A DNA stretch of 64,000 bases, taken from NCBI RefSeq assembly GCF_002775205.1, contig NC_036456.1, positions 22,564,968 through 22,628,967 of the forward strand, read 5' to 3'. Under the pieces are notes generated by a model. That model made no database searches. It had not been told where the DNA came from and was given only the letters and a program-made list of their open reading frames with translations. Position 1 is the first letter of the stretch; each line of letters opens with the position of its first letter. Positions 39,903 through 50,800 of this stretch are shown here, piece after piece. The DNA is from Xiphophorus maculatus (Eukaryota > Chordata > Actinopteri > Cyprinodontiformes > Poeciliidae). The position numbers and the translations under genes are program-made.

Positions 39903-39990
39903 GGCCGCACCCTGTCCCCTTGTGGCGAAGACAAGCCGGCCGGCAGCGTTAGCGGCTACGAGCCCAGTGTACGCAAAGCCGTGAGGGACA
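39880..39990 (-). promoter_or_regulatory. CpG-rich promoter of rnf175
   Basis: A short GC/CpG-rich island (GCCGGCCGGCAGCGTTAGCG) overlaps the start codon and lies directly upstream of it, in contrast to the AT-rich surroundings. A TATA-less housekeeping-type promoter is inferred. Confidence 0.45.
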
Positions 39991-41302
39991 ATACGCACAA
40001 CATCGCATTTTTTAAATACCATTCCTAAACAAGCACGTTAAATATAAAATTTAAAACATAGATTTTACACTAGTAAAGCTTTGTATACGGAAGATTAGGG
40101 CATCTGAAAAAGTCATTTTAAAAAAGATTAAAAGCATCAATGTTAGACGAAGTTTTATCATAAAATGATGCAACTAGCTTTTCCTCCATCATTAAATCAA
40201 CTTCTGGTAACGTTATAACTTGTGTCTGTTAATACATAGTCTTCATTCTGCTGGTATGACTATTTTCATGTTTACTTTATTCTTGGAATATAAAACAAAT
40301 CTTAGTCTGACCTGATTTACCATCATACCAGTCATGAAAAGAAAAAGTCCAGAATTATATTTTTCTTTTGCACACTGATCAATAAATGTCACTCCTCACC
40401 CAGAAAAAACATAATTTAAAATAAATCTTTAGAAAGTATAACAAGCCATCAGCCAAAACCTTAATAGCCCAGTTGGTTGAAATCTAAAAAGTTCACATAT
40501 TTAAACATTTATTCTCAATTAGCTCCATTCAAAAATAATAATCAAAACATTTTCCAGGCCTTTGTTTTGATTGGTCCATGTTAAAGTTAAATCCAGATGA
40601 ATGACAGCACACAAGATTCTTCAGACAGAAACAAAACACTTTCCTCAGTTTCATTTACAGACTTTATTAAATACACCCTCAGGGGGTATAAATAAATTTC
40701 TGCCTGACAAAAACACACAAAAGTAAATCACTTATAGCCTCACAGCTATTAGATTTAAGAAGAAACTTTTGGTACCTCTGTAAAGGTAAGATGTCATAGA
40801 ATGGTTTTCTGATGTCAGCACCATTGTAGCTTTGACCCTGCCTGAAATATTAGGGACAAAATACTTTGCATTTTTTGAACCTCGCCAAAATTTTCTTTGA
40901 AATAAACATTGCAAAACACTACCAAAATATTATTTATAGCACAAAAAAGTAGTACAGACTTTTAAATCTAAATGTGTAAAAGAATACCAAACTTGGACTC
41001 AATCAGATGAATCATATTTATTTTAGAATGGTATTAGTGAGAAATTTCTTAGGCGGAGAGGCCATTTTGGCACATTTATCCAAAAATGTCACCAAACTGT
41101 GCCAAATGTGTTTTTTACATCAATACTGGGGGTTTGTTAAAATTAAATAGCTTATTACCATCTAATGACACTTTCTACATATAATATAACCATTGGTCAT
41201 GACATTTACCCCATTTATATGCAAAATGTACCATTGTGCACAGTATAACATGTATAATAATGATGAACTGAAAGCTCTTTCTTTGACTCCAAATAGAAAA
41301 CT
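39991..41302. other. Intergenic / 3' region of the piggyBac-like gene
   Basis: AT-rich sequence without a supportable gene. Part of it may be 3' UTR of the minus-strand piggyBac-like gene. Confidence 0.4.
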
Positions 41303-41308
41303 TTTATT
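41303..41308 (-). terminator. Candidate poly(A) signal of the piggyBac-like gene
   Basis: TTTATT on the plus strand (AATAAA on the minus strand) about 150 bases after the stop codon at 41454. Confidence 0.45.
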
Positions 41309-41453
41309 GAAACAAGGTAAAACAGTCAAAAATACTTTTTGAAGTAATTTCCAAGAACAAATAAACAATTTTGAAAATCCACCACCACCACCACCAAAAA
41401 AGAAAAAAAAAGTTCAAAAATAAAAAAAAACTACACCACTACACTACCACAAA

Positions 41454-43799
41454 CTACACCTTTTTGTGGTAGTCCTCAAAGCAATTTCTGTCTGGCTGAA
41501 GACAGAGGGCAACGTTACATTTGGGACAGTACAGTGGTGTTTTTCTCTTACTGCCATTCTGCTTGCACCACACACAAATCCTTCGCTTTTCCTCTGCTGT
41601 TCCCCCAAAGTATCTGGGAACTGACCCAGGGCATTTGAATGCACCGGGTTGAGCCGAAAATGATGTGCTTGGTTGAGGACAAGCTGTTTCTCCTTTGGAC
41701 TCCAGTATGAGCTCCTCCATGAGTTTCTCTCTGAATTGCCGTTGGGAAATGGCCTTTTCCTCTCTTTTTTCTGCAAGCATTTTGAACATAATGAAACTAT
41801 TTACAACAGAAATGTCAATAAAATGGTAAAAAAAAGTCTTATACCACTTCATTGTCTTGTTTCTGACTGAGTAGTATTGGATCAGGGCATCAGACAGATC
41901 AACTCCTCCCATAAATTTATTGTAGTCTTTCACAGAGTCAGGAACAGGAATATCTTTCACTACCCAGTGCCCTGCCTCTTTGACTCTCCTCTTTACAGTT
42001 GCTCCACTGAAAGATTTGTGGAAGGTGCTGCAGACCGCCACCTCCTTGGTGTCCTTCCACTTGATAAATAGGAGTCCGTCTTTTCTGATCCACCGCATCT
42101 CTCCCCTCTGTGCAGATCTTGGAAGGTTGTTCAGTGTTGTTTTGGGGAATCCCACAAGATTTTGCCGGATGGTGCCACATGCAGCAGTGCTGTTTGAAGC
42201 CAGTTTTTGAAATAGGAAAGGACTACTGTAGAAATTGTCCACATATAAATGGTAGCCCTTTCCTAAAAGTCCAAAATCCATGAGGTCCATTACTGATGTG
42301 GCGCCGAGACCTTCTTCCTGAACAACGGCAGACTTCCCCTGGTAAATGAAAAAATTCCAAGTATAACCAGTCCTGGAATCAGCCAAAACAAACAGTTTAT
42401 ACCCAAACCTGGTAGGCTTGTCCCTCATAAATTGCTTAAAGTCAATTCGTGCTTTACTGGCCACCATCCGTTCATCAATGCATATTTCTCGCATTGGTTG
42501 AAAATGAGCCTTGCAGGCAACTCTGATGTCGTCATAAAGTGGTTTCAGTTTGAATAGCCGATCATAGTGAGGAGTTCCCTTTTTTTGCTCATTTTCTTCA
42601 TCTTTTTTGATGTTGGACAGGTGAAGGGACCAAAGGATGGACTCAAATCTGTCACGGGTCATGCAGCTACGTGGAAATGGAAAATTATATGGCCATTTTG
42701 TTCGCCAGAAGTCTGGCTTTGAAGGTACTTGTACCAGTCCACTGAATATAATTATGGCTAAAAATTTGTAAAAATCGCCCACTGTCAAAGGTGACCATTT
42801 GAATTTTTTTCCAGCTGCAAGTAAACGCTGTGCATTTTCATTTGTGTTTTTGATTATTTCCCGAATGGTGTAGGCACTAAAGAAAAGCTTGAACAAGCTC
42901 AGGGGTGACCAACTTTTTGTAGAGTCAATCTGAGGTCCTGGGTTTTTCTTTGGAATAAATAATGGACATCCGGGCTCCGTATCAAGTTCCTCTATAGTGT
43001 GCCAACAATCCTCGCCTTGTTGTTGGTGCGCTGAGGAGCTGACTTTCTGTCGTTTCCTTGCCTTTTTGTGTGTGGTTGTTGTTCTTTTTGGGGCTGGAGC
43101 TCTTCCACGCCCTGAAGACCTCAAAGGAACTGGTGGAACATAGTCTTCATCAGCCTCTGCTGCACGATCTCCACTGTGGAAACAGAATGAAATATATTGA
43201 AGACTAAATTTGACAAAAAATGACATACTGAAAATGAAGCTGCATCACATAGTCTTATAAAATAAAGCAAAGACACCAATGTTGCACCGTGACAACACAT
43301 TTCTTATTTTGTAACAATTTTTTTGGCATAATGGAGATCTTACCTCAAAGAAGATGAAGAATCATGAGAGGTGGGGGGAGGTTCAGCTCCATCTGAGCTT
43401 GATGGTTCGGCTTTCACTTGACTATAAATAAAAATAAAGTATTTGAAGAATTAGAGGTTTATTACAAAGTAATGAACCAAAGTAAACATGAAATCCTTAC
43501 TAGTAAAATAAAACATATTTTAGTAAAACATAAATAAACAAATAACCACATGGTTTTACTTCCTGCCGTTATTACAAGCATATAATCACAGAAATAAATA
43601 GAACCAAAACATCAAATATTTTGTGTGAAATTGCGGGGAAAACTTACACATCACCGAGATCAAGTCTGTCAGCTGTGTCCGGCTCCTCCTTTTTCTCCTC
43701 GTCCGAATCCCACCAGCTATCAGAAGAGTCTTCCAGCTCAACATCGCTCCAAAACATTTCTTCCAGCGTCTCCACATCTGACATCTTCCTCCGCGCCAT
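41454..43799 (-). CDS. piggyBac-type transposase / PGBD4-like protein, three coding exons, 649 aa
   Basis: Exons on the minus strand: 43648-43799, 43344-43421, 41454-43173. They sum to 1950 nt, all joins phase 2 and open. The start MARRKMSDVETLEEMFWSD is a true ATG after a purine-poor leader. The order is an acidic N-terminus, a basic NLS-like stretch (KKARKRQK), the DDE_Tnp_1_7 (piggyBac) catalytic domain, and a C-terminal Cys/His zinc domain (CVWCKQ, YCPKCNVALC, CFEDYH). All three family catalytic aspartates are present: LADSRTGY (about 342), LYVDNFYSSP (about 389) and GGVDLSD (about 502). Piggybac proteins excise and insert DNA at TTAA. Clear terminal repeats flanked by TTAA could not be identified by eye. 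With its introns and upstream leader exons, it may be a young element or a domesticated host gene. Confidence 0.85.
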
Positions 43800-43836
43800 T
43801 GCAGTTGAGCTAATTTTTGCTAGAGTTAGCTCCTGG

Positions 43837-44274
43837 TTTGATGCCACATCATTATTCCTTAAAAGAAATAAATAAATCTTTAGTTATGACGTATAAATAA
43901 ATGATTGTACAATTAAAAAGGTTTTAAAATTCGCTCAGACATCCAAGGAAGATTTGGCCATCTTTGGTCATTAAGACCTCTGGTGGAAACTACGAATGGC
44001 AGGAAAGTCGTCATCACAGCGACCAATCAGACACCTGATAATGTTTTATCACAATACTAACCTGAAGGTTTTCACTGCAGCAGCTGCTTTGATGCCACAT
44101 CATTATTCCTTAAAAGACAAATAAATAAATCTTTAGTTATGACGTATAAATAAATGATTGTACAATTAGAAAGGTTTTAAAATTCGCTCAGACATCCAAG
44201 GAAGATTTGGCCATCTTTGGTCCTTAAGACCTCTGGTGGAAACTACGAATGGCAGGAAAATCGTCATCACAGCG
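43837..44274. repeat. Two direct copies of a 185-187 bp unit upstream of the piggyBac-like gene
   Basis: 43837-44021 and 44088-44274 are near-identical, each from TTTGATGCCACATCATTATT to CGTCATCACAGCG. Read on the minus strand, each unit contains an acceptor-like TCTTTTAAG before GAATAATGATG. In the upstream unit the exon would end at a CTTCAG|GTTAGT donor. This suggests a duplicated 5' leader exon. Confidence 0.85.
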
Positions 44275-46500
44275 AAAAAAAAAACAAGTTCAATATGAAC
44301 TGAATCAAAGGTACCAGTTAGATGAGCAGTTATAGCGGAGAAAGTCCAGCAGCTTCATCGTTTGGCAAGAAAATCATCAGGACGACATTCAGCCTGTAAA
44401 CAGATGAAAACCATTAATTTTCCCTTTCATGGTGAAATCGTTTGAACAACTAAACTGTTATCTGTAATCCAAGGAAGGTTTAGATTGAATTTCTCTCAAC
44501 TGAAAATATTGTTCCAATACTCAGAACCAGCAGCACTGCCACATTAAACACTCATTTCAAGACTTAGAAATATTCTCAATTTCTAGTAACTAACAATAAT
44601 TTAGGCAAACTCATTTTTGACGTTCTAATTTTAAAAGACTTTAAAGCAGAGGCCTACCTGCCAGTTCTTAAGGTCTAGGAAAGTTTTGCTTTCAAAAAAT
44701 GTTTTAAATTATCACCCTAAATTCATACTAAGTCATCAGCATTTATTGCTTTCTAACATGATTGCAGAAAACCTGCCTTTGACAGAAGTTTAGAACCCTG
44801 TTTTAACAAATGCTGTTCCAATTGACATCCATGTTACAATTATAATTGCATTCAATATTCAGCAGTTTTCCAGAGGCCTTGATTAAAGGTTTCCTATATC
44901 TGTAATATGATGGTTCAATGGCGCCCCCTGGAGGTTTGAAAACAAACCTTCACAAGAAAGTTTAGGAAATTGTCGCTCCAAAAAGTGATTTACACCAACC
45001 AGAACCGATAATATATATCTATAATGAATAAAGCAATCATCACACAGGTGATTTACCTTAAACATTATCTTTAAAATAAAATGTAATTCCAAAGCTTTTG
45101 CAGAAATCCTTCACACCAAGTATTTTTTCATCCATATATTCCTCCCACTTTTTTAAAGCAATTACTTTAAAACAATTTCACTGAGTTAAGGTGGAAACAC
45201 AGTTAGAAAGGAAAATGTTTATTATGTTCAATAATTTACTTGAAAACTCGGGTTTGTTTAAACTTTTATTTGATTATACTTAAAATAAATTCAAACAGTT
45301 TTTATAGGCAGAATTTCTCTAGATATTTCAGATTTAACCAAAACAGATATTATATCATTAATACTCTACCGGAGGAGATTCTTTCCTTTCTTCTTCTTCT
45401 CCTTAATATATCAGTAGAGGCCCACCAAGCCTCTACGGTGGCTGTGAGGGCCATTTTCTGACCCAACCAACAGAACCCTGTGGAAACAGCTGTTGTCAGA
45501 AAGGAACCAGAACAAATGTACAGTCTGGTGAGAACAGTAAATCGCTCAGACATCCAAGGAAGATTTAAGCCATCTTTGGTCCTTAAGACCTCTGGTGGAA
45601 ACTACGAATGGCAGGAAAATCGTCATCACAGCGCAGGAAATGACTGCAGCCAGGATCACATGGAGGAGACTCACCTGGTCTGAGCTGCTGCTGGTTCAAC
45701 GCTAGCAACGCATCAATCCTGTAAAAATAAATAAATAAAATAGAGGAGAAATAAACCAACTTATTCAGAGCTACACATCAAGATGCATTTTCCCAATTAA
45801 TGTAATAAAATAAAAGTAACATAATATGACGTTTGAGTTAATTCGCACATTTTCTAAATGCACGAGTAACAAGTCTGGCTTAGTTTTCTGCTCCTAAAGA
45901 GATTTTTCTCAAAGGAAACATTTTATAGGGTTTTGCTACAACGTTTGATTAAAATGATGTTAAATGTAGCTACAAAAAATGTAAGCAATTATAAATCATG
46001 TTATTTTACTAAAATAGGCAATTCATAATGAACACAATTCATTCTTCTGCACATGTTCAGTAAATTAAACTATTATTGTAATAATCTGTAATAATCTAGA
46101 CATGTTAAGTTTGGTGAACAGCAAGAAAATCTACAACTTTTATATAGATTATACAGGCTGAAGCCACAGAAACACGGCAAAGCTACAAATAAATAATTTT
46201 ATAGAAAAATTCTGTAAGTTTATCGGTAAAACGCGATGAATTAAACGCAAATTCATCACTTTAAACCCAGAAAGTATCGTGAAATGAGCTCGTGATGCGT
46301 CACAACGTGGAGCTGAAAGTTTGGGACAGAGACAAGCGTGAAACAATCTAACTCCATCCACCAAATAAAGTCATCATCTCGTCTTCACACTATCGGATAA
46401 CGATTAAACGTAGCACATTTAAACAGACTGATATGAAATTATACATTTTAATCTATGAGATAAACAAAAAATCAGCAGTAAAGACAGAGTTACCTGCTCC
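44275..46500 (-). other. 5' leader region of the piggyBac-like gene (putative noncoding exons)
   Basis: No protein gene. On the minus strand there is a likely leader exon at about 45678-45719 (acceptor TTTTTACAG, donor ACCAG|GTGAGT) and another candidate starting near 44394 (acceptor TGTTTACAG). A third, partial copy of the duplicated unit lies at 45543-45633. Exon calls come from splice signals only. Confidence 0.35.
45543..45633. repeat. Third, partial copy of the upstream unit
   Basis: The 91 bp from CGCTCAGACATCC to CGTCATCACAGCG match the distal half of the two units at 43.9-44.3 kb almost exactly. Confidence 0.85.
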
Positions 46501-46504
46501 TCTC

Positions 46505-46600
46505 GCCTGGCTGTGGGAAAATGACCGAGGCAACGTTCCGTCGCTGCTTAAATACGTCATGGCGGACGGGCGCCGCCTGCCGGACGGGAGGTGAAGTGTG
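46505..46600 (-). promoter_or_regulatory. Putative promoter and first noncoding exon of the piggyBac-like gene
   Basis: A GC-rich patch (GGCGGACGGGCGCCGCCTGC). Read on the minus strand it has TGACGTATTTAAG (46547-46559), a CRE-like half site fused to a TATA-like box. About 50 bases further is a donor GAGGAGCAG|GTAACT. It lies about 0.7 kb from the likely 5' end of trim2, which runs the other way. Confidence 0.4.
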
Positions 46601-47279
46601 AAAAAAAAAAATCCAATGCTGCAAAATATTGTTTAGATTTATTTATTTATATTTTTTATTGATTTATATTTTTTTAACAAAGAACAAAAATATTTAAGAA
46701 AGTTTCAGAGATTTATCCAAGGGCTTTCAGGTTACATCAAATGTTTATATGAATACATATCGTAAGCAGAATACTTTATATATTTTCAAATATGCTTCTA
46801 TATTTTAGTTTTTTTTTTAAAGAGTTTCTCTTATGTTTTATGAACGCTAGTCTGAGTTAAAATTGATAATGATAAAAAAGCAGATTTTTCTGCCTTTTAA
46901 ATGCATTTTCACACACTTAAGTACTTTTTCATTATCTAAAAATATTTCCAGCAGCTACTGAACACCAGATCTGTTTTCTTTTAAATTTTTGATTCTTGAA
47001 ATTAATTATTGTATTTTTATTCTTTCCTGCTTGGGTTTCTTAGATTTTACTTTTTGTTTTATTATTATTAGTACTTTAAAACCCTTAGTTTTCCTACTGT
47101 TTTCTGTTTTTTTAAAATTCTAACATATTATATAATGTTCTTGCTATACATAGCGTACCATCTATATCTGCAAAAAAAGAGAGAAAAATCTTGTGACTAT
47201 TGCAGGTCAAGAGACACTAAAATGAATTGAGTCATTGAGAGAGAGTATGTGGACATATGGACCAATCCCCTCTCTCCTT

Positions 47280-47865
47280 TTGCCTCTATCTTGCTCCTGA
47301 TTGGATGTTCAAAGTGCAGATTATTTGAGCCCCCTCAGCCTCCATCCCTCCTCCTCCTCGGTGGCGGTTGTTGCTGCTGCAAGCTGCTGGTGTTGCTGTG
47401 ACGATGATATCCTCCCCCTCTTACACACACATACACACGCAGACGAGGAGGAGAGGAGAGAAGAGGCAGCAAACAAGACGGTGTCATGACGCGATGGCTG
47501 CAGGCTGGAAAACAGACGTTCCCACTGATGGCCTGGAAAACAGGGTGAGAGCTGGATGCATTTCCTGGGGACAGAAGGATGGATGGATGGATGGAGGGGT
47601 GGATGGATGGATGAGTGATCGATGGGTGGAGGAATGTTTGGGGGTGACAGCAGCAGCTGTAGCCTGCCTCAGAGAGGGGGATGATGCAGAGAGGACTGCA
47701 GGATGGGAGCAGGGATGGAGGAAATGAGGACGGACCGACTGAATGCAGCGCAAACTGATCAGCTATGTGTGGATAAATAAGTGAGTGTGTGTGTGTGTGT
47801 TTGGTGTGTGTGCTGTCAGGCCTGCATGCACACGCTAGCATCCTGTCTGCTAACAGAAACAGAAG
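47280..47865 (+). promoter_or_regulatory. Putative trim2 5' region / first noncoding exon
   Basis: A GC-rich, CCTCC-rich leader after a long AT-rich block. Good donors are ACAGG|GTGAGA (after 47544) and AGAAG|GTACGT (after 47865). A GGAT microsatellite lies at 47577-47612 and GT runs near 47782. Assigned to trim2 by position and strand only. Confidence 0.35.
47577..47612. repeat. (GGAT)n microsatellite
   Basis: Interrupted GGAT units directly seen. Confidence 0.85.
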
Positions 47866-50800
47866 GTACGTCACTTCTCTGAAGTGAAACTGAGGTCTCA
47901 TCACAGCGACATATTCTGTTTATAGGAACATGCAGCTCCTGCAGAATTCAGATGGATCAGTGATCAGATGCATCCGATCAACTGATTCTGTAAAAAAAAA
48001 AAAAAGATGTTTAAAGCTGGAAAATCCAGTTGAGTGAGAAGAAATGGATGCAAAATAAGCGCAAATAGAAAAACACGACTGAAAATATCACTAAAAATAT
48101 ACAAACATCAACGTAAAGGGGAAAATATAACTTATCATGAATTCAACAATAATTGCAGGTAGGAAGAGATGCAGAAGAAAAGACAAATCAATTCAAAATA
48201 AAGTCGATAAAGAAGCACAAAAGCTTCATAAACAGATTCAGATTGATTTCTAAAGAGCAGCTGATGCATAAATGTTAAAATGACAGAACAGTTGGACTTA
48301 AAACTCTGAATAAAAAGTTGTTATAAGAAGATAAGAACAAGCAAACAAGTAAAAGAAAAACTTGAATTAAAAATAGGATCAAATCGACTAGAAAGAGACA
48401 AAACACTAGAAACGAAGCAATAAAATGGCTCAGAATATTACAAAAAGATGCAAAAATGGCAACAAATGAGACAAAGCAACTTTAAAAACATAAAAAGAAA
48501 AAAAAACAACTGTAATATCGTTAATTTGTTTCTTTTTATCATGTGGATTTTTAAAATAAATGTTACAGATTGGCTTTCATTTTGAAGTGTCAGATTATTT
48601 TACTGCAGTTCAGGATTCTTCCAGATATTTACCATCCAAACAGCTACAAATGATTATCAATAAAAATTAAAACACATTAGTTAAGCCACTGTGAAAGTAT
48701 ACAGTCATTTTTATTGCCACAGAATAAAATTATTACATGCAGAACCTCTTTCTGAATCCCACACAGATATTAAAAAAACACTGCAGAGATGCTGAGATAT
48801 TTTATTCCTTCAACACTTACAGTAGCAAAAATGAAGCTTCTTATTGATTTCATCCCAGAAAGGGAGAAGAGGAAGAGTATGAGTGGGACCAGTACGTGAT
48901 GAATGAGTGATTACAACACAGAAAAACAGAAAGTGGACACGAACATTCCCGTGGGAACGTCAGAGGAGACGGATCAGATGAACCCAGTGTGTGTGTGTGT
49001 GTGTGTGTTGTGTTTTCTTTGTCTGATTGCCACCGTTTTGTTGATTTATGGACTTGCTACCAGCAGGTTTCCCTGAAATTAGTTTTTATTGAGCTTTGCA
49101 ATCAGGTGATGGAGCCTCGTCTGCTGATCCAGACAGAAATAAGCAGTTTTTCAATTAACTGAGTGAGTTCTGGTTGGTCAGACGAAGCTCATTCAGTCAT
49201 GAATGAACCAGATCGCTGCAAAAACCCTGAAATTAAACAGAGATTAACCCCATTTTCAAAAACTGGATATTAAAATGTTATTTGCTCCTGGAGAAAGTAT
49301 TTTCTCTTTTACTTGTTACGAGGAGTCCCTCAGGGCTTTGTTTCAGTCCCCATTTTTATCTCATTGCAGAAATTTACTCAATCAATTCCTGACATTTAAT
49401 TGAAGAGGAGCGACCTTTTCTCACAAGAAAAGGTCTAGTCCTTCGGCCTGTTGCTGATTTGGTGAGATTTATGTGATAATCAAGCCAGTATGTAGGTGAA
49501 ACAATTTAGCAGAAATGTCAGCAGCTTTAATGTAGTGAATTAAACACACAACGTCCATCGGACGTGGATGACCTTTATGTTTAGTTTTTGAAATCAAACA
49601 TTGACCTTAAACACAAACTTGTGGGACTGATTTGGGAACTAAAGTCTGAAATCAGCTCTAAATCCAAGACTAGATGAGACGTTTGGTACCAAACTTCTCA
49701 AATTCTCAGAGTTTTCATGCTTCTTGTAGGAGATGATGCCACCATGATAAAGAGGAACAATACGTCTCATTCTGAGTTAAACACTGACCTTTTAAACTCT
49801 CATTTAAAATAAAACTCAGCCACAATTTAGTACCAAGAATTATGAATTTCCCTATATAATTCTGTATATATGTGAATAGATGTCAGAGGTCAGTTGCCTT
49901 CATAAGTATATTGGAGTATTTACTGGTTGTTCTGTTGTAACTGTTGTACGTTAAGAGCAACTGGAATTGTGTCTGGTTGCAGAACAGAGAGGATTATGCT
50001 TTTATGCTTGTGTGGACACTTGAAATCCATCTTATCTTTTTCTGTGTCACTAATAAACAAAAGCTCTTCCAGCAGACTGGTCCTCGAGTGCTGCCTCTGC
50101 ACATGTGTGTATGTTGCAGCGCTGACCTGAAAACATCCATCTGATTGTGTTTTCATGAGTTTTATCAGTGAGAGTCAGCTGCCATGAGGCACACCAACAG
50201 GTTAGACCACTATTGTTCTGGTGTTTCTGTTTGGTGATCCTTTTGTTGAGCGTCCTTAGCTTTCATCGGTCCAGTAGGTTTCCCATTCTTTAAATGGTGT
50301 GTCTGATTGCTTTAAGCCAAAGTAATGAAAACCACATTTATAGCCGTACCCCATCTAAAGTAGAGACAATAGATGACTGGATTGATAGATAGATGACAGC
50401 TGCAAAACAGTTGTTTCAGGAAGAAAAAGAGCCAGTCTGTGCAGCAAAGATAAGTTCAAGTAATAGCTGAAGACACAAAATCAGATACAGGGACTTTGTA
50501 CACCAGCTATGTTATTAGGTACACCTGTTAGTGCAAACAGAGAACCAGCAAATCCTGTTGTAACGTCTCAAAACCTTCAGGTATCTAGAAGCAACAAAGA
50601 CAACCAGCAGAAGTTCAAACTGAGCATCAGAAAGGAACAGGATGGAAGTGGCTTGGATCGTCTCATAGTTATTGGTGTAGAAAGTAATGATCGTTAACAA
50701 AGTAAAAAAACCCAATGAGCGGTAGATGAGGACCAAAATAACCCATCAATGTCAGAGGAGGATGGGTAAACTGGTTCAAGATGACAGAAAGGGAACACCA

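Noticed and set aside
44883-45683. Small frames near the duplicated units
   Set aside because: Fall in repeats or leader sequence, no coding features.
47335-47904. 189-aa minus-strand open frame
   Set aside because: Antisense to GGAT/GT repeats and a GC-rich leader; low complexity (His/Pro/Ser runs).
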